Positions 1 to 8,692 of a stretch of 64,000 nucleotides of DNA are shown piece by piece. The DNA is from Armatimonadota bacterium (GTDB lineage: Bacteria; Armatimonadota; Fimbriimonadia; Fimbriimonadales; Fimbriimonadaceae). The stretch lies in contig WGMG01000006.1 of NCBI GenBank assembly GCA_016125185.1, positions 682,001 through 746,000 on the forward strand, read 5' to 3'. Numbering within the stretch: the stretch's first letter is position 1; the number at the start of each line of letters is the position of its first letter. The position numbers and the translations under genes were made by a program. Under the pieces are notes generated by a model, which worked only from the letters and a program-made list of their open reading frames with translations, did not search any database and was not told the DNA's origin.

Positions 1-63
1 GAAGTCCTAGCTTACGTTTACCGAATGACGAAAAAGGTTCGAAAGTAGGCTTATCTTTCATCC

Positions 64-150
64 GTGAGGGAGTCGATGTCGAATCGCGACGGTGCAACTC
101 TCCCTCATTCGTGAGGGAGACGGTGAGCAGGCCGTAGGCGAACCGGTGGG
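64..150. repeat. dispersed repeat family A (CTCCCTCA palindrome)
   Basis: The core is CTCCCTCA, a 4-base loop, then TGAGGGAG at 100-119. An extra TGAGGGAG lies at 64-71. The flank reads ...GTGAGC...GGCGAACCGG. The reverse complement of 5660-5719 carries the same order of elements: palindrome, GTGAGC, GGCGAAtCGG. Two related intergenic copies in one window indicate a dispersed non-coding repeat family. Confidence 0.55.
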
Positions 151-273
151 AGCAAGAATATATGGTCCAAGCAAAAAACTTTAGAGCAAGGTTTGCAGAT
201 TTGTAATCGGGTCAGCTCACTTAGAGCCGTGAGCATTTCGCTCGCTCAGATAGAGTAGTAGACATGATGCGGC

Positions 274-290
274 CGACCACGAAGTGGTCG
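274..290. repeat. dispersed repeat family B, copy 1
   Basis: The palindrome CGACCACGAAGTGGTCG is followed by CGGACCTTAGCC and, further on, by a stretch similar to that after copy 2 at 1851 (AGGAG...CG...GCCATTATGGCGGC-like). It is intergenic and function is unknown. Confidence 0.5.
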
Positions 291-501
291 CGGACCTTAG
301 CCTGGTGGTCGGAGTGAGGAACGAACGCAGACCCCAGGATAGAAAGTGATTCCGAAATAGTCCGAGGAGCGTCTCGTCTGCCAAAGCATGGCGATGGCGG
401 AAGCGACCCGGTCCTTACGACCGCCATGTCTGAGAGTTGCGAGCAACAAGGGAGGTGCCAGCAAGCCCTAAATCAACTCCAATGACGCGCAAGTAGCCTC
501 G

Positions 502-1053
502 TTACTCATCCGGCCCCTGGTCAAGAACATAATCCCGAATCCAATCGAAGCGCCGCCTAGGATCCTCAAGGAGCCTCGATACATATCCCAATGCCTGGTC
601 CCGCTCAATCCAGCCCCGCTGGAAATTGCCATAAACCCACAGGCTCCGCCGATACGGAGCCGAATTGGGTGGAATGGGCCCCTCCAGGAATTCACCCATC
701 GACGGATCATCGAGATCGATCAGCGCTCGTTCGATATAGAAGCGAACGACGGGATGCGTCTCCTTGGCTCGCATGATCGCGAGAAGCCCAGGCCCTTCTT
801 TCCGGAGTTGACTGAGCGCATCTGCAACTCCGCACCGCATCACCCACCAATTCTCCAAGCTAGAAGCATCAAGCAGAACCGGAAGATCGAGCGGCTTCGG
901 GCTCGCCGCAAGGATGTCGACCGCCAGGATCGTCTCGTTCTTGTCGCCGCTCCAGTAGGCGTTATGGATGTAATCGCGATCATCCGCCCGAAGCGCCCGC
1001 CCCGCCCGAACTGAGTCTAACAGTGTTTGCAAACGATCGAGAGTGGGCGACAT
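502..1053 (-). CDS. conserved hypothetical protein, HEAT-like helical
   Basis: A 183-residue soluble protein with no signal peptide or membrane segment. The middle (about residues 40-125) looks like short paired helices of the HEAT/armadillo kind, with phrases such as LAVDILAAS, VADALSQLRKEG and VRFYIERALIDLDDPS. Such proteins usually act as scaffolds, but no specific role can be read. The ATG is preceded by GAGGG three bases upstream. It stands alone, divergent from the sirtuin gene at 1118, so the two may share a promoter region. Family assignment is tentative. Confidence 0.6.
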   Translation of the reverse strand: MSPTLDRLQTLLDSVRAGRALRADDRDYIHNAYWSGDKNETILAVDILAASPKPLDLPVLLDASSLENWWVMRCGVADALSQLRKEGPGLLAIMRAKETHPVVRFYIERALIDLDDPSMGEFLEGPIPPNSAPYRRSLWVYGNFQRGWIERDQALGYVSRLLEDPRRRFDWIRDYVLDQGPDE

Positions 1054-1117
1054 CTACCCTCTATTTTGCGGGATTCGCACCATCGCCAGCGGCGCGGGCG
1101 TCCATATTCCTTAAGCC

Positions 1118-1795
1118 ATGAATGTTGTCGTCCTTACTGGAGCCGGAATCTCGCGCGAGTCGGGAATCAAAACCTTTCGCGACGAGGATGGCCTTTGGGC
1201 GGGCTACAACATCGAGGAGGTCTGCACTCCGACCGCTCTGGCGCGCGACCCGCAGAAAGTCCTCGACTTCTACAACTTGCGGCGCAGGGAAGTAGCGGCG
1301 TGCGAACCCAACGCTGGTCACTTTGCTCTCGCCGAACTGGAGAAGTATGCCGACGTGACGGTGGTGACGCAGAACATCGACGACCTGCACGAGCGAGCCG
1401 GGAGCACGAACGTGATTCATATCCACGGCGAGGTGTTCAAGGCTCGGAGCATAGACGACGACGAACTCATCGTCGAGGTGCGCGGCGACTTTAACGTCGG
1501 CGATCTCGCGCCGGATGGCGGCCAGCTTCGCCCGCACGTGTGCTTCTTTCACGAGATGCCGTATCGATGGAATGAGGTCGCATTCCTGGCGATGGATGCC
1601 GACGTCTTCGCCGTGATCGGAACCTCGCTGAACGTCTATCCGGCGGCCGGGCTGGTCGATGTCACCAAAGCAAAGTCGATCTACATCATCGACCCGAATC
1701 CGCCAAGGGTGGCGTCGCGGTGGGGAAATATCGAGGTCATCGCCGAGCCTGCGACGACTGGAGTCCAGCAATTGGTTAACCTCTTGCGGAATTAG
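1118..1795 (+). CDS. cobB: NAD-dependent protein deacylase (SIR2 family, class III type)
   Basis: Sirtuins remove acyl groups from lysines using NAD+. The 225 residues carry the NAD-binding GAGIS (8-12), the QNID motif (85-88), the catalytic His in HGE (H103) and the RPHVCFF segment. Tyr52 and Arg55 in FYNLRRRE match the YxxR pair that class III enzymes use to bind succinyl or malonyl groups, so desuccinylase activity is likely. The four zinc-binding cysteines of most sirtuins are absent; only three scattered Cys are present and none forms a CxxC. Divergent from the HEAT-like gene at 502-1053. Confidence 0.85.
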   Translation: MNVVVLTGAGISRESGIKTFRDEDGLWAGYNIEEVCTPTALARDPQKVLDFYNLRRREVAACEPNAGHFALAELEKYADVTVVTQNIDDLHERAGSTNVIHIHGEVFKARSIDDDELIVEVRGDFNVGDLAPDGGQLRPHVCFFHEMPYRWNEVAFLAMDADVFAVIGTSLNVYPAAGLVDVTKAKSIYIIDPNPPRVASRWGNIEVIAEPATTGVQQLVNLLRN

Positions 1796-2134
1796 CGGTT
1801 CTTCCGTCTATCCTCCCGTCCACATGGCCGATCTCGACAGCAGAGTGGCCCGACCACGGAGTGGTCGCAGAGCTTAGCCCGGGGTCGTAGACCCCGGGAA
1901 AGATCCAAAATTGATAGAGTCCTAGGAGTCCCGAGTGTCGGGACGAACCCGCCATTATGGCGGCAGCAAGACCAGTAAGTTTTGATAATAATACGTATAA
2001 TTATATCATTATCGATTAGGAGTGTAAATGGTGTGAAGGTTCAGGTGGGCCTACACCCTAGAAAATCGTGCCAAAATGTGCCACAATTGCTCTGTCGCCC
2101 GAACATTTCTGACCTTTTCTGGCGGCATCCCCTA
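1796..2134 (+). other. intergenic region and probable 5' leader of the DEAD-box gene
   Basis: Repeat family B lies at 1851-1867. From about 1980 the sequence turns AT-rich and contains an AGGAG (2019-2023) placed before a two-codon frame ATG-GTG-TGA (2028-2036). A GTG at 2033 is in frame with the helicase and could give a 34-residue N-terminal extension. No RNA family is recognised. Confidence 0.4.
1851..1867. repeat. dispersed repeat family B, copy 2
   Basis: The palindrome CGACCACGGAGTGGTCG is followed by CAGAGCTTAGCC, parallel to copy 1 at 274-290. Downstream lies another hairpin, CCCGGGGTC...GACCCCGGG (about 1878-1898). Confidence 0.5.
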
Positions 2135-3499
2135 ATGTCTAACTCAAATTCCCCGATTGCGCCTGCCCGCAAGCATGGCTCTGGCGGCTCGCGCAACAAA
2201 TTCCGCAATTACGGCTCCTCGAAGCAGGGGTCCAATAACCGATTTTCATCCCATCAGGAGCGAGGCGGCCTCCAACCCAAGCCGCGCACCGACGAACCCA
2301 AGGTGGTCGCCGTCGATTTTCTGCGACTCGGTATCAGCGAAGGACTCGCCGCTCGACTGGGCGCGAACTCGATTCTGCATCCAACTCCGATACAGGAGAT
2401 GGCGATTCCGGCCGCGCTCACCGGCGACGACCTGATCGGTCTCGCGCAAACCGGAACCGGCAAGACGCTGGCGTTTGGCCTGCCAATGCTAATGACGCTT
2501 GCTAGCAACCAGCAGGGATTGGTGCTTGCACCGACCCGCGAACTGGCGATGCAGATCGACGAGACGTTTCGCAAGCTTGGCGTTCGGACCGCACTGCTGA
2601 TCGGCGGAGCGCCGATGCCGAAGCAGATTTCGCAGTTGCGAGGCAATCCGCGAGTCATCGTGGCAACCCCGGGACGAATGCAGGATCACCTGAACCAGCG
2701 TACCGCTGACCTACGAGATGTGCAGACCGTCGTTCTCGACGAAGCCGACCGAATGCTCGATATGGGCTTTGTCACGGCTATCCGCGCGATCCTCGGCAAG
2801 GTGCCTAAGGGACGCCAGACGATGCTCTTCTCGGCCACGTTCCCTCGATCGGTTGAAGATATTTCGAAGGACTTTATGACCGACCCGACTCGGGTCGAGA
2901 TTCCGCGCGACACGCTGACGGCCGATACGGTGACGCAAGAGCTGATCGTGGTGGAGAAGGACGATAAGCCCGAGATTCTGACCAAGCTCCTCAAGGATAA
3001 CGACGGCTCGATTCTGGTGTTTGCCCGTACGCGCCACGGCGCACGCAAGATCGCAAAGTCGATCAACAGGCAAGGGCACTCCGCCGCCGAAATCCATTCA
3101 GATCGAACGCTGGCTCAGCGCGTAACCGCGCTCAACGGGTTCAAAAGCGGCGAGTATCGGGTGCTGGTGGCAACTGACATCGCGGCACGTGGCATCGACG
3201 TCAAGAACATCTCGCTGGTCATCAACTACGACATTCCCGAGCATGCGGACGACTACGTGCACCGAATCGGGCGAACCGGACGAGCAGGGAAGAAGGGGCA
3301 TTCGATTACGATCGCAACCCCGGAGCAGCACCGCGACGTGCGCGACATCGAGCGACTGATCAAAATGAAGCTCGACTCGTCGAATCTGTCTCAGGCAAGC
3401 TTGCCCGAATGGCAGCCCAAGCCGCCGACTCCGGCGAAGACACGCAAGTTCCGACCAGGTGGAAACCGTGGCGGTAAGGCGTTCGCCGCAAAGCGGTAG
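2135..3499 (+). CDS. DEAD-box ATP-dependent RNA helicase
   Basis: Unwinds RNA duplexes during ribosome assembly or mRNA decay. The 454-residue protein from ATG 2135 has a basic, low-complexity N-terminus (1-55), the Q motif HPTPIQ (about 82-87), Walker A AQTGTGKT (104-111), the DEAD box (about 202), SAT, and HRIGRTGR (about 375), then a Lys/Arg-rich tail. This is the RhlE/CshA-like layout. The open frame extends upstream to 1982, but the residues before 2135 are AT-rich and unlike the family, so I chose the later start; GTG 2033 behind AGGAG is the alternative. The long leader would suit cold-shock regulation, which is inference. Confidence 0.9.
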   Translation: MSNSNSPIAPARKHGSGGSRNKFRNYGSSKQGSNNRFSSHQERGGLQPKPRTDEPKVVAVDFLRLGISEGLAARLGANSILHPTPIQEMAIPAALTGDDLIGLAQTGTGKTLAFGLPMLMTLASNQQGLVLAPTRELAMQIDETFRKLGVRTALLIGGAPMPKQISQLRGNPRVIVATPGRMQDHLNQRTADLRDVQTVVLDEADRMLDMGFVTAIRAILGKVPKGRQTMLFSATFPRSVEDISKDFMTDPTRVEIPRDTLTADTVTQELIVVEKDDKPEILTKLLKDNDGSILVFARTRHGARKIAKSINRQGHSAAEIHSDRTLAQRVTALNGFKSGEYRVLVATDIAARGIDVKNISLVINYDIPEHADDYVHRIGRTGRAGKKGHSITIATPEQHRDVRDIERLIKMKLDSSNLSQASLPEWQPKPPTPAKTRKFRPGGNRGGKAFAAKR

Positions 3500-3525
3500 T
3501 TCTTTACTTCGTTTGCGTTGAGTGA

Positions 3526-3554
3526 AATTGTGGCGGCGATTAGCCGCCACAATT
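3526..3554. terminator. bidirectional hairpin terminator
   Basis: A perfect 12-bp stem (AATTGTGGCGGC, loop GATTA, GCCGCCACAATT) lies between the convergent helicase gene and the GH4 gene. There is little T-tract on either side. Confidence 0.7.
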
Positions 3555-3563
3555 ATGTGAAAA

Positions 3564-4964
3564 CTACTTAAATCCCGGCAGGAACTGAGCTTCGGCTTCG
3601 AACAATCGTCGAGTCAGTTCTTTGACCTCAGCCGGTGAGCACACGGCGGCGGTAAGCGGATCGAGCATCAAAGCCCATTCGGCGAGTTGGATCGATCGTT
3701 GGACGGCCGCGTCGGCAGCGAGGTCGAACATGCGCATGTTCGAGTCGCAGATGGCGGCCATTTGCTTGGGCAGGCGTCCGTACTTGGTCGGCTGGTAGCC
3801 GTTATGGTTGATCAAACAGGCGACTTCGATACAGCCATCGGTCGGAAGGTTGGCGATGCAGCCGTTGTTGGGTGCCATGTTTCCGTACACCACGATCGGG
3901 GCATTCTTCTCGATGGATTCGATGATCCACGCGCCGTATTCGAACGAGCGCTTGAGGTCGAGTTCCTTCTCACCGGAGATCATTTTGTCGCGGTTTTCGT
4001 CGGCGGTTTTGCGCCAGTTCGGCCAGTTGTTGGCGTAGAACGACTCTTCGCCGCGATATCCGGTGTCGGTGTACTTGTCGAGGAGGTCCTTTCGCTTGCG
4101 GTAGTAGGGAAGGTACTCACTGAGGTGGCCGCTGGATTCGGTAATGAAGGCGCCGAAGTGGAGCATCATATCGGAGCGGACCGGCTCCTTGGTGGCAAAC
4201 TCGGACGAGCGGTCGGCGGCCATCGCCATCAGCTTCGGATAGAGCGACTTGCCGTCCGGGCCATTGAACTCCGTGAACCAAGCGAGGTGGTTGATGCCAG
4301 CGCACTGCCACTGAACCTGCTCGTAAGGAACTTCGGCGAACCCGGCGAGCATGCGAGACGTGCCTTGGACCGAGTGGCAAAGGCCGATCTGCTCAATCTC
4401 GGGTACCGCGCGGGTTCCGGCGAGGATCATCATGTTCATCGGGTTCGTGTAGTTGAGCATCCGCGCTTTGGGGCAAAGCTCGCGCATGTCCTGGAGAATG
4501 CCGATGTAGACTGGGATCGTTCGCATGCCCTTCATCAGGCCGCCCGGGCCGATGGTGTCACCGATGTTTTGGCTGATGCCGAATTCGAGCGGGATGTCGT
4601 TGTCGAATCGAACGCAGTCGACGCCGCTGACCTCGATAGAGTTGATGACGTAGTCGGCACCAGGGAGCAGTTCACGTCGGTTGGTGGATTTGACCAGCTT
4701 CCATTTATCGCTCTGGCCGACGGCGTCCACGACCTTCTGCATGAGCTTGGCTTGGAGCTCGAGACGAACCGGGTCGATGTCGCACAGGCGAAGCTCACCG
4801 CCGAGGTTATCAGGGATGAGAATGACATCGCGGAGCACCGAATTCGTGAAGAAGCTTCCCGCGCCCATCATTACGACGTTGATCTTGCGGGGCATCGCGC
4901 CAGGAAGTCCGTTGCGCTCGTCGGGTTTGCTGTGTTCGAGATGTGATTCGGTGGTCGCCGCCAT
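3564..4964 (-). CDS. glycoside hydrolase family 4 (alpha-galactosidase/alpha-glucosidase type)
   Basis: GH4 enzymes cleave glycosidic bonds by an NAD+ and divalent-metal dependent redox mechanism in the cytoplasm. The 466-residue protein has the nucleotide-binding MMGAGSFF (about 32-39), a NYTNPMNM segment, the metal-binding Cys-His in LCHSVQG (around 197) and GINHLAWF (around 225). The full length matches the family. The MelA-like pattern suggests an alpha-galactosidase, but substrate cannot be fixed by sequence alone. It has an N-terminal extension of about 25 residues, so the true start may be the ATG of MPRKINVVMM. Monocistronic by context. Confidence 0.85.
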   Translation of the reverse strand: MAATTESHLEHSKPDERNGLPGAMPRKINVVMMGAGSFFTNSVLRDVILIPDNLGGELRLCDIDPVRLELQAKLMQKVVDAVGQSDKWKLVKSTNRRELLPGADYVINSIEVSGVDCVRFDNDIPLEFGISQNIGDTIGPGGLMKGMRTIPVYIGILQDMRELCPKARMLNYTNPMNMMILAGTRAVPEIEQIGLCHSVQGTSRMLAGFAEVPYEQVQWQCAGINHLAWFTEFNGPDGKSLYPKLMAMAADRSSEFATKEPVRSDMMLHFGAFITESSGHLSEYLPYYRKRKDLLDKYTDTGYRGEESFYANNWPNWRKTADENRDKMISGEKELDLKRSFEYGAWIIESIEKNAPIVVYGNMAPNNGCIANLPTDGCIEVACLINHNGYQPTKYGRLPKQMAAICDSNMRMFDLAADAAVQRSIQLAEWALMLDPLTAAVCSPAEVKELTRRLFEAEAQFLPGFK

Positions 4965-5031
4965 GGAAGCTCAAGGATACCGAACGGGTTTGGGCGCAAG
5001 TATAGGGGAAAAACGATTGATATTTGGGATG

Positions 5032-5690
5032 GCTTGATCATCCCTTCCGTGGTGCAACCTTCCTCTCGATTCGCCAGAGGCTCCTGGGATCCAGCGACAA
5101 TCTTTGGGAATGAGCTAAGTTAGTTGGATTGGGGCAAGATGTCTTTTCCCCTCCGAAGCTCGGAGAGGTGTCAATCCTTGTTTCCGACTTTGGGCGTTAA
5201 CTTTCGTTGCAGGATCGACGGGGAGGATGACTTCGGGTTTTCATCATCCCTTCCGTCGCATCGCCCATAATGGCCGCCGTGCCACCTTCCCAATCTTTGG
5301 GAAAGAGTTGGTTGGTTCGGTGTCGGGAAATAGTTGATTCCCCTCCAAAGCTTGAAGTGGTGTCGATCCGTGCCTCCGACTCGGCACATTGTCTTTCGTG
5401 GCAGGATCGACGGGGTGGATGGCTACGGGTTTTCATCATCCCTTCCGCCGCACCGCCCATAATGGCCGCCGCACCACCTTCCCAACCTTTGGGAAGGAGT
5501 TGGTTGGTTCGGTGTCGGGAAATAGTTGATTCCCCTCCAAAGCTTGGAGTGGTGTCGATCCGTGCCTCCGACTCGGCACATTGTCTTTCGTGGCAGGATC
5601 GACGGGGTGGATGGCTACGGGTTTTCATCATCCCTTCCGCCGCACCGCCCATAATGGCCGCCGCACCACCTTCCTCCCGATTCGCCAAAG
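5032..5690. repeat. 192-bp tandem repeat array
   Basis: Two nearly identical 192-bp units start at 5235 and 5427. A truncated unit of about 70 bp starts at 5619, and a degenerate unit precedes them from about 5032. Each begins GGGTTTTCATCATCCCTTCC. Because 192 is a multiple of three, frames stay open across the array on both strands and yield repetitive peptides (for example about 190 residues from 5270), which I regard as spurious. The array fills the gap between the GH4 gene and cysK. Confidence 0.85.
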
Positions 5691-5699
5691 GCTCACGGA

Positions 5700-5719
5700 C
5701 TCCCTCACTTCTGAGGGAG
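5700..5719. terminator. hairpin after cysK (repeat family A copy)
   Basis: CTCCCTCA, loop CTTC, TGAGGGAG lies 3 bases beyond the cysK stop codon. It is the same palindrome as at 100-119. It could end cysE-cysK transcription; on the minus strand there is no strong T-tract. Confidence 0.5.
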
Positions 5720-5722
5720 AAC

Positions 5723-6634
5723 TTAAAAGAGCCCGTCGATCGACAAATAGCGCTCGCCGGTATCGTAGCAGAAGGTGAGGATGGTCGCGCCGTCGGCGGC
5801 TTCGGGCAGTTTCTTAGCGACGGCCGCCAAGGAAGCACCTGACGAGATTCCCACAAAGATGCCTTCTTCGCGAGCCAGACGGCGGGCGTACTCCATCGCT
5901 TCTTCCTCCGAGACTTGGATCGCTCCGGTGAGGACGTCGGTATGGAGGTTGGCGGGAATGAAACCTGCGCCGATGCCCTGGATTCGGTGGGGGGAAGGCG
6001 ACCCACCTGAAATGACCGGCGACTTTTCGGGCTCAACGGCGAAGACTTGGAGCGAAGGGAACTTGGGCTTGAGTATTTCGGCGACGCCTGTGAGGTGCCC
6101 ACCGGTTCCGACGCCGGTGATCAGGTAGTCGACGCCATCCGGAAAGTCGTTCAGGATTTCAACCGCGGTGGTTTGGTGGTGAGCTTCAATGTTAGCGGGG
6201 TTCTCGAACTGCTGAGGAATCCACGAGTTGGGAATGCTGGCCTGAAGATCGATGGCGCGTTGGATGGCCCCATTGACGCCAAGCTCTTTGGCGGTGAGGT
6301 CGACCTTCGCGCCGTATGCGGCCATGATGCGGCGGCGCTCGATCGACATGGATTCGGGCATGACGAGAATGACTTTGTAGCCCTTGGCGGCGGCGACCAT
6401 GGCAAGGCCAATTCCGGTATTGCCTGAGGTCGGCTCGATAATAGTGGTGTCCGGGTTGATGACGCCATGCTTCTCCGCTTGCTCGATCATCGAAAGGGCG
6501 ATACGATCCTTGATCGATCCTCCCGGATTCTGCCTTTCCAACTTGAGGTAGACCGAAACGCGGTCGCCGAACAGGCGGCTGAGTTTGATGTGCGGTGTGT
6601 TGCCGATCGCTTGGAGAATGGAATCGTATTTCAT
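5723..6634 (-). CDS. cysK: cysteine synthase A (O-acetylserine sulfhydrylase)
   Basis: Makes cysteine from O-acetylserine and sulfide using pyridoxal phosphate. The 303 residues include the PLP lysine in NPGGSIKDR (K42), the substrate loop PTSGNTG (about 68-74), the phosphate-binding GVGTGG, and the ISSGAS segment near the C-terminus. Length is normal. Its ATG overlaps the cysE stop in ATGA, so the two genes are translationally coupled and together carry out the last two steps of cysteine synthesis. Confidence 0.95.
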   Translation of the reverse strand: MKYDSILQAIGNTPHIKLSRLFGDRVSVYLKLERQNPGGSIKDRIALSMIEQAEKHGVINPDTTIIEPTSGNTGIGLAMVAAAKGYKVILVMPESMSIERRRIMAAYGAKVDLTAKELGVNGAIQRAIDLQASIPNSWIPQQFENPANIEAHHQTTAVEILNDFPDGVDYLITGVGTGGHLTGVAEILKPKFPSLQVFAVEPEKSPVISGGSPSPHRIQGIGAGFIPANLHTDVLTGAIQVSEEEAMEYARRLAREEGIFVGISSGASLAAVAKKLPEAADGATILTFCYDTGERYLSIDGLF

Positions 6635-7410
6635 GGCTGTCGCTTCGTGGTGGTGTTGGGCGGGATAGAGGCGGTAACCCAGGAGTTTCCGCCAACGACC
6701 GAGTTGGCCCCAATGACGGTGATACCTCCTAAAATCGTGGCATTGGCGTAAATCACCACATGATCTTCTACGGTGGGGTGCCGTTTAGTATTCGCGAGGT
6801 CCTTGGATACCGAGAGGGCACCCAACGTGACTCCTTGATAGATTTTAACGTGTGAGCCCACTATCGCGGTCTCGCCGACGACCACGCCCGTGCCGTGGTC
6901 GATGAAGCAGTAGGGTCCGATTTCTGCGCCCGGGTGGATGTCGATGCCGGTTTCGCGGTGGGCTTTCTCGGTGATGATGCGCGGAATCAGCGGGTAGCCC
7001 TTTCGCTGCAAGGTGTGGGCGATACGGTAGTGTGCGAGGGCGCGAAAGCTCGGATAGGCGATGACGACCTCGTCGATGGAGGTCGCCGCGGGGTCACCGT
7101 CGAGGGCGGCTTGGGCGTCCGTGAGCAGGACTTCGCGGATGCGAAGCAGCTCATCGGCGGCTTGGCTCAGCGAGAGAGCTTGGTATCCGACAAGGCCCTC
7201 CAGGCGCTCAAAGTCGGACCAGATTTGGCTGAGGTCATCCTGGACGGCGGACTCATTACAGTCGATCTTTAGGCAGAACTGAGGAAAGATGAGGGCCAGG
7301 GCGCGCTCGATCCATTGCTCGGTCCGTGTTTTGAGCAGGGAAGTGGCGTGACTGGTCTCCCTAATTTCGACAAACTTCGAAAGGGTTTCGGTAGAAAGAT
7401 CGTGGTTCAT
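6631..7410 (-). CDS. cysE: serine O-acetyltransferase
   Basis: Acetylates serine from acetyl-CoA to give the CysK substrate. The protein has an N-terminal helical domain with the family's [22 protein letters not shown] phrase, then a left-handed beta-helix of hexapeptide repeats ([29 protein letters not shown]). I placed the start at ATG 7410 (259 residues, MNHDLS...). An ATG at 7425 and a TTG at 7515 are in frame, but none of the three has a well-placed ribosome binding site. First gene of cysE-cysK. The C-terminus is short after the last hexapeptides, and whether it can dock into CysK is unclear. Confidence 0.92.
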   Translation of the reverse strand: MNHDLSTETLSKFVEIRETSHATSLLKTRTEQWIERALALIFPQFCLKIDCNESAVQDDLSQIWSDFERLEGLVGYQALSLSQAADELLRIREVLLTDAQAALDGDPAATSIDEVVIAYPSFRALAHYRIAHTLQRKGYPLIPRIITEKAHRETGIDIHPGAEIGPYCFIDHGTGVVVGETAIVGSHVKIYQGVTLGALSVSKDLANTKRHPTVEDHVVIYANATILGGITVIGANSVVGGNSWVTASIPPNTTTKRQP

Positions 7411-7574
7411 CCGATAGATTTGCATACGGATCGAGCAGGTTCCTCGTCCGCTTCGGACGGAAGGATTCTCAATCTTGGTAAGATAGATATTGAAGGGAAT
7501 GACTTCGAGAATCAAGCATCTTGTAAAAGAGGTTGCACTACGGCTCAGGAAGATGTCATACTTTTCTTTCGCAC

Positions 7575-7650
<76 letters not shown>

Positions 7651-7657
7651 TTCGAGT

Positions 7658-7733
7658 GCCACGGTAGCTCAGTTGGTAGAGCAAAGCACTGAAAATGCTT
7701 GGGTCGCCGGTTCGAGTCCGGCTTGTGGCACCA
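7658..7733 (+). tRNA. tRNA-Phe (GAA)
   Basis: Acceptor GCCACGG pairs with TTGTGGC; the anticodon stem AAGCA/TGCTT encloses CTGAAAA with anticodon GAA at 7691-7693; T-arm GCCGGTTCGAGTCCGGC; discriminator A and encoded CCA. The downstream coding frame begins within 20 bases of its 3' end. Confidence 0.97.
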
Positions 7734-7750
7734 TATTCCTCCTTTTCGTA

Positions 7751-8692
7751 ATGGCACCGTTGGCTCATGCCGACCAGACCGCCCAGCTTCAAGACGTTGT
7801 CGTCGTTCATTGTCAGTCGGAAAGCCGCCTGAATGGCCGCTACCGAGTGCTGTCAAACGGTTCGATCAATATTCCGTCGCTTGGCCAGATCGTGGTAGTG
7901 ACCCGTTCAAGCGGGTTGATTCAAAGCCTCATTCAAGACAAGATCGCCGACGTTTATGGGATTCGGGATCAGGTGGTTGTGAGCGTGGTAGCCGACCGAT
8001 CTTCGGCAGTGACGATCACCGGTGCGGTGAAGAAGGAACTGCTTTTGACTCCACCCACCAAGATGACGGCCAAAGAACTGCTGAGCCTGGTGGAGGTGAC
8101 CGACTCGGGCGACGCCAGCGCGGCGTCGGTAACGGACGCTGAAGGGCATTCGGTTCCGCTAACTTCGATGGTTCGACCGGGAGACCGAATTCGGGTGCCG
8201 GTCCAGGCAGCCAGGGCCGAAATTTTCGTGATTGGCGGCGTGGAGAAGCCAGGATCGTTTCGTTTTTATGACGGGATGAGCCTCAAGGCGGCGGTGGAAT
8301 CTGCCGGGGGCGTCGGGCCGCGTGGCGACTCGAAGCGAGTCTTCATTATTCGAAGCGTACAGATGGGACCGTTCGACTTGTCGAAGGATGGCGAAGTAAA
8401 GGTCCAGCGCGGTGACTCGATCCGAGTCGAAGCGAAGGCCGAAGTTCAGTATGTGGCGGTGACCGGACTCGTTCGGAAACCGACCAATGTCGTTTGGTCG
8501 GACAAGCTGACGGCGAAAGACGCCATCAAGCAGGCCGGCGGGGTGGCAAATCCCAATTGCTTTGTGGTGGTGAGGTCGCTGGTGAAGGTCAATAAGCCAG
8601 AAGTGAAGGTCCGCTGGCGCGACTTCGATAAGGACAAAAACAAAGATATTCCGCTGGAACCCGGCGACATTGTGGATGTGGTCGAAAAGTGA
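7751..8692 (+). CDS. polysaccharide export-type SLBB protein
   Basis: A 313-residue protein with a Poly_export/Wza-like beta domain (about 15-90; phrases RYRVLSNGSINIPSLGQIVV and VYGIRDQVVVSVV) followed by two or more SLBB-type ubiquitin-like repeats (VRPGDRIRVPV, FVIGGVEKPGSFRFYDGMSL, VTGLVRKPTNVVW). Such proteins form or gate the periplasmic or outer-membrane part of polysaccharide export channels. ATG 7751 leaves only MAPLAHA as leader; the hydrophobic codons just before it (ATA TTC CTC CTT TTC GTA) would complete a signal peptide but have no normal start codon. The gene runs straight on from tRNA-Phe and overlaps the next gene by GTGA. Confidence 0.75.
   Translation: MAPLAHADQTAQLQDVVVVHCQSESRLNGRYRVLSNGSINIPSLGQIVVVTRSSGLIQSLIQDKIADVYGIRDQVVVSVVADRSSAVTITGAVKKELLLTPPTKMTAKELLSLVEVTDSGDASAASVTDAEGHSVPLTSMVRPGDRIRVPVQAARAEIFVIGGVEKPGSFRFYDGMSLKAAVESAGGVGPRGDSKRVFIIRSVQMGPFDLSKDGEVKVQRGDSIRVEAKAEVQYVAVTGLVRKPTNVVWSDKLTAKDAIKQAGGVANPNCFVVVRSLVKVNKPEVKVRWRDFDKDKNKDIPLEPGDIVDVVEK

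Larger units (their letters stand above)
1..501. other. intergenic region with dispersed repeats
   Basis: I see no convincing gene here. The stretch holds a palindrome-bearing repeat (64-150) and a second palindromic repeat (274-290), both with relatives elsewhere in the window. The short open frames crossing it have no recognisable domain and no ribosome binding site. It follows the 3' end of the minus-strand gene at 502. Confidence 0.6.

Noticed and set aside
3687-4946. 419-codon plus-strand frame opposite the GH4 gene
   Set aside because: It lies wholly antisense to a clearly recognised gene. Such shadows are common with this genome's codon bias.
5032-5690. CRISPR-like array
   Set aside because: The repeats are contiguous 192-bp units without spacers, and no cas gene is present in the window.
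5197-6102. Long frames through the tandem repeats on both strands (for example 5270-5842 plus and 5197-6102 minus)
   Set aside because: They arise because the 192-bp unit is a multiple of three. One is in a shifted frame over cysK, and their peptides are repetitive without a domain or a start signal.
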